Below the pieces are notes generated by a model, which made no database searches, was not told the DNA's origin, and saw only the letters and a list, made by a program, of their open reading frames with translations. A stretch of 64,000 bases of DNA, taken from assembly GCA_013400975.1 (NCBI GenBank), contig WBMZ01011734.1, forward strand, positions 17,501 to 81,500, read 5' to 3'. How positions within the stretch are numbered: the first letter of the stretch is position 1; each line of letters starts with the position of its first letter. The translations under genes and the position numbers were made by a program. Source of the DNA: Atrichornis clamosus (lineage: Eukaryota > Chordata > Aves > Passeriformes > Menuridae). This document shows, in pieces, positions 61,855-64,000 of this stretch.

Positions 61855-62740
61855 AAGAGAGGATGGCTGATGTTGGAAGACACCTCTGAAGTTCATCTGG
61901 TCCGACGCCTCTGCTCAAGTAAGATTGTCTAGAGCCAGTTGCCAGGACCATGTACAGATAGCTTTTGAATATTTCCAAGGATGGAGACTCCACAACATCC
62001 CTGGGCAACTTCTGCCAGTGCTTGGTCACCCTCAGAGTGAAGAAAGGTTTCTTGGTTCCCACTTGTGTATCAGTTTGTGCCCATTGCCTCTGGTCCTGTC
62101 ACTGAACACCACTGAGAAGAGCCTGCTTTACACTCTCTTTTCAGTTATTCACAACTCAGGTATTGATAAGAATGCCCTGAGCTTTCTCTTCTCCAGGCTG
62201 AACAGTCTCTGCTCATAGGAGACATGCTTCAGTTCCTAAATCATATTTATGGCTCTTTGTTAGACTCGCTCCAGTATGTCCATGGCTCTATTGAACTGGG
62301 GAGCCCAGAACTGGACACAGCACTCCAGGTGTGGCCTCACCTGTCCTAATGCAAGGATGACCTACATCAACCTTATGGCAATCCTTTGCCTAATCCATTC
62401 CCCTTCATTGCAGCAAGGACAAATTTCTGGCTCATGTTCAACTGGTGTTCATCAGGAACCTCAGAGCCTTTTCTTCAAAACTGGTTTCCAGATGTTCAAC
62501 CTCCAGCATATATTGGTGGATGAGGTTATTTCTCCGTCGGTGCAGGACTTTGTACTTCCTCTGGTTGAACCTCATTGGTGTTCTTGTCAGCCCACTTCTC
62601 CAGACTGTCAAAATGTCTCTGGATGGCAGCATGACCCTCCAGTGTATCAACCCCTCCATGCTGTTTTGTGTTACCAGCAAAATTTCAGGGACTACACTCT
62701 GTCCCGTTACCCAGATCATTAATGAAGATGTTTAACAAGC
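61855..62740 (-). mobile_element. CR1 LINE 3' half, antisense
   Basis: The plus strand gives antisense CR1. It begins near 'gatgttggaagacacctctg' (61870-61889), then shows 'ccacaacatccctgggcaac' (about 61990-62009), 'cattgcctctggtcctgtca' (62083-62102), 'ttctccaggctgaacagtct' and 'gaactggacacagcactcca' (about 62308-62327). 'gtgcaggactttgtacttcc' (62540-62559) follows, ending with 'agatcattaatgaagatgtt' near 62713-62732. The 3' tail 8-mers are not evident. It is 5'-truncated with scattered indels. The 148-codon plus-strand frame at 62276-62722 runs antisense to it and is not a gene. Confidence 0.9.
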
Positions 62741-64000
62741 CCTTTGTAAAAGTTCTTCAAAATATATGTCTAACAGAGTTGCTATGCCAAATTTATGATA
62801 AATCCTGTTTGATTGAAGTTTCTCATTAAATACTCTGAAAAAAAAAAGATATTCTGCAGAATTTGTTAGAAATCTTTTGCATCAGAACTAATATTATTAC
62901 CTGAAGCACAATTTGCCAATGCTACCACTACTTTGTTGCAATAATTCAAAAGCATTAGACTCCTATAAATACAAGGTTATTACTCAGTTTCAGATAAACC
63001 ATTTACATGGTACAACTTCAGATTAACCATCAGAAGGTGAAAGCCCTTCCAAAAAACGTGCATCTAATTGAAGTCTGATATATACAGACTTCATACCTAA
63101 TAGTTCTATCTTATTAATTTGTAAACTACTGGATGAGAATTTAAATAAATAGTATAGTTCTGGCTCAGTACACATCAGATAAAAATGGATCTGAGTTTTC
63201 TATTTTGATACTACCTTCCTTTTTCTTTTTTTTTTTCATTTTAAATGTTTAGTAGATTGTGTGGACAACTAAGGCTACCAGATTTACATCTTGCATAGTA
63301 AGCATAGCTGCTCTGACACAAAAGAAAATAGCAAGCCAAATAATAGGTGTCTTGACTTTCCTTGCAGAATGTATTTGAAAAAAGCATTTAGCTTTATGTT
63401 TTCTTCTGTTTTCTTTCTTTTTTCCCCTATGACATCTCAAACTGAAATATTGAAAATCCTCTTTGCATTTAGTTTTGTTTGTGTGTAGAGCATAAAGCAC
63501 ATTTAACACAATAATTATTTATTAAGTATTTGTTATAATCATTTTAGTAACCAAAATTACTTCCTCCCCTGCTGTTTTCTATCTAGTCACTGGATTCATC
63601 AGGGATATAGACTGACCAGTACTGTAAATACTAAGTTGGAATTTTTTAATGAAACTTTACCATGTGTACCAAATTCACACTCCTAAAATAAAAAATAACG
63701 TATTTATTATTTTGGAAGGCACCTTGGTTAGAGGTGAAAAGCAGGGAAATTAAAGGTAAGAGACAGGAGACTACAAACAGGTGATAAATAAAGCTAAATA
63801 CATAGAAAGAAAAATTAGGATTCTGAAAATATGATTAACATATGGGAAAAAACCCTAAACTCTGATATCCTTTTGTTACTAGAGAAGGAAGGTAAGATCC
63901 ATCATTATGCAGATAGCTGCAAGTGTTAAAACATATGTGATTTGTGTCTGAAAAGAAGCTGGATAGGGCTGTGGTCTTCTGAGTACCCAGGTGGCAGCTG
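62741..64000. other. Unique AT-rich DNA to the window end
   Basis: No gene or known repeat is recognised. The two opposing frames near 63249-63509 are shadows of each other in AT-rich sequence with no known motif. Confidence 0.5.

Noticed and set aside
62276..62722. 148-codon plus-strand frame
   Set aside because: It runs antisense to the CR1 at 61855-62740.
1..64000. tRNA, rRNA, snRNA, CRISPR arrays, bacterial operons, insertion sequences, attachment sites
   Set aside because: None of the diagnostic sequences was seen on either strand. The repeat content shows that this is vertebrate nuclear DNA.

Overview
This window looks like AT-rich, non-coding nuclear DNA from a bird, either a gene desert or the inside of a very large intron. 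The avian call rests on the repeats. There are twelve separate pieces of CR1, the dominant avian LINE, several ending in the CR1 3' signature (a conserved GGTTGG...GATGATC...AAGGTC...TTCCAACC block followed by degenerate ATTCTATG/ATTCTGTG 8-mers). There are also two solo LTRs of an ERVL-like family that I recall as widespread in birds, and a third, younger LTR nested in one of them. I found no host protein-coding gene, tRNA, rRNA, CRISPR array or bacterial mobile element. The open reading frames present are short and many begin at non-ATG codons. Those that resemble a known protein are decayed CR1 reverse-transcriptase fragments.

Layout. 1-3.2 kb is unique AT-rich sequence. A decayed CR1 lies at 3.2-4.3 kb (minus) and another at 7.4-8.8 kb (plus). 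At 8.8-13.9 kb there is unique sequence with an unexplained, more GC-rich patch at 9.1-10.3 kb. At 13.9-15.4 kb an ERVL-like LTR (minus) is split by a 589-bp solo LTR flanked by a perfect 6-bp target duplication. CR1 3' ends follow at 15.8-16.2 kb (plus) and 19.1-19.7 kb (minus). A second ERVL-like LTR sits in the opposite orientation at 21.1-22.0 kb. From 22.0 to 33.3 kb the DNA is mostly unique, with a (GT)22 microsatellite at 23.9 kb. A CR1 lies at 33.3-34.1 kb (minus). Long unique DNA runs to 40.4 kb, where a compound CR1 begins: a 1.8-kb piece carrying a YADD catalytic motif is fused to a second CR1 3' end (40.4-43.1 kb).

The right third holds an old CR1 of a type resembling turtle/crocodilian copies (48.7-49.4 kb), a short CR1 tail (50.2 kb), an internal CR1 ORF2 piece without a 3' end (53.8-54.4 kb), a CR1 3' end (57.0-57.3 kb), an imperfect pre-miRNA-like hairpin (59.5 kb) and a last CR1 (61.9-62.7 kb, minus).

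No genes work together here. The history is layered insertion of LINEs and endogenous retroviruses into unique DNA. The most checkable observations are the nested LTR with its target duplication, the chimeric CR1, the internal-only CR1 fragment and two hairpins. I did not find a convincing new biological system. Family assignments come from remembered consensus patterns, not a database search, and element ends are generally uncertain by 10-30 bp.
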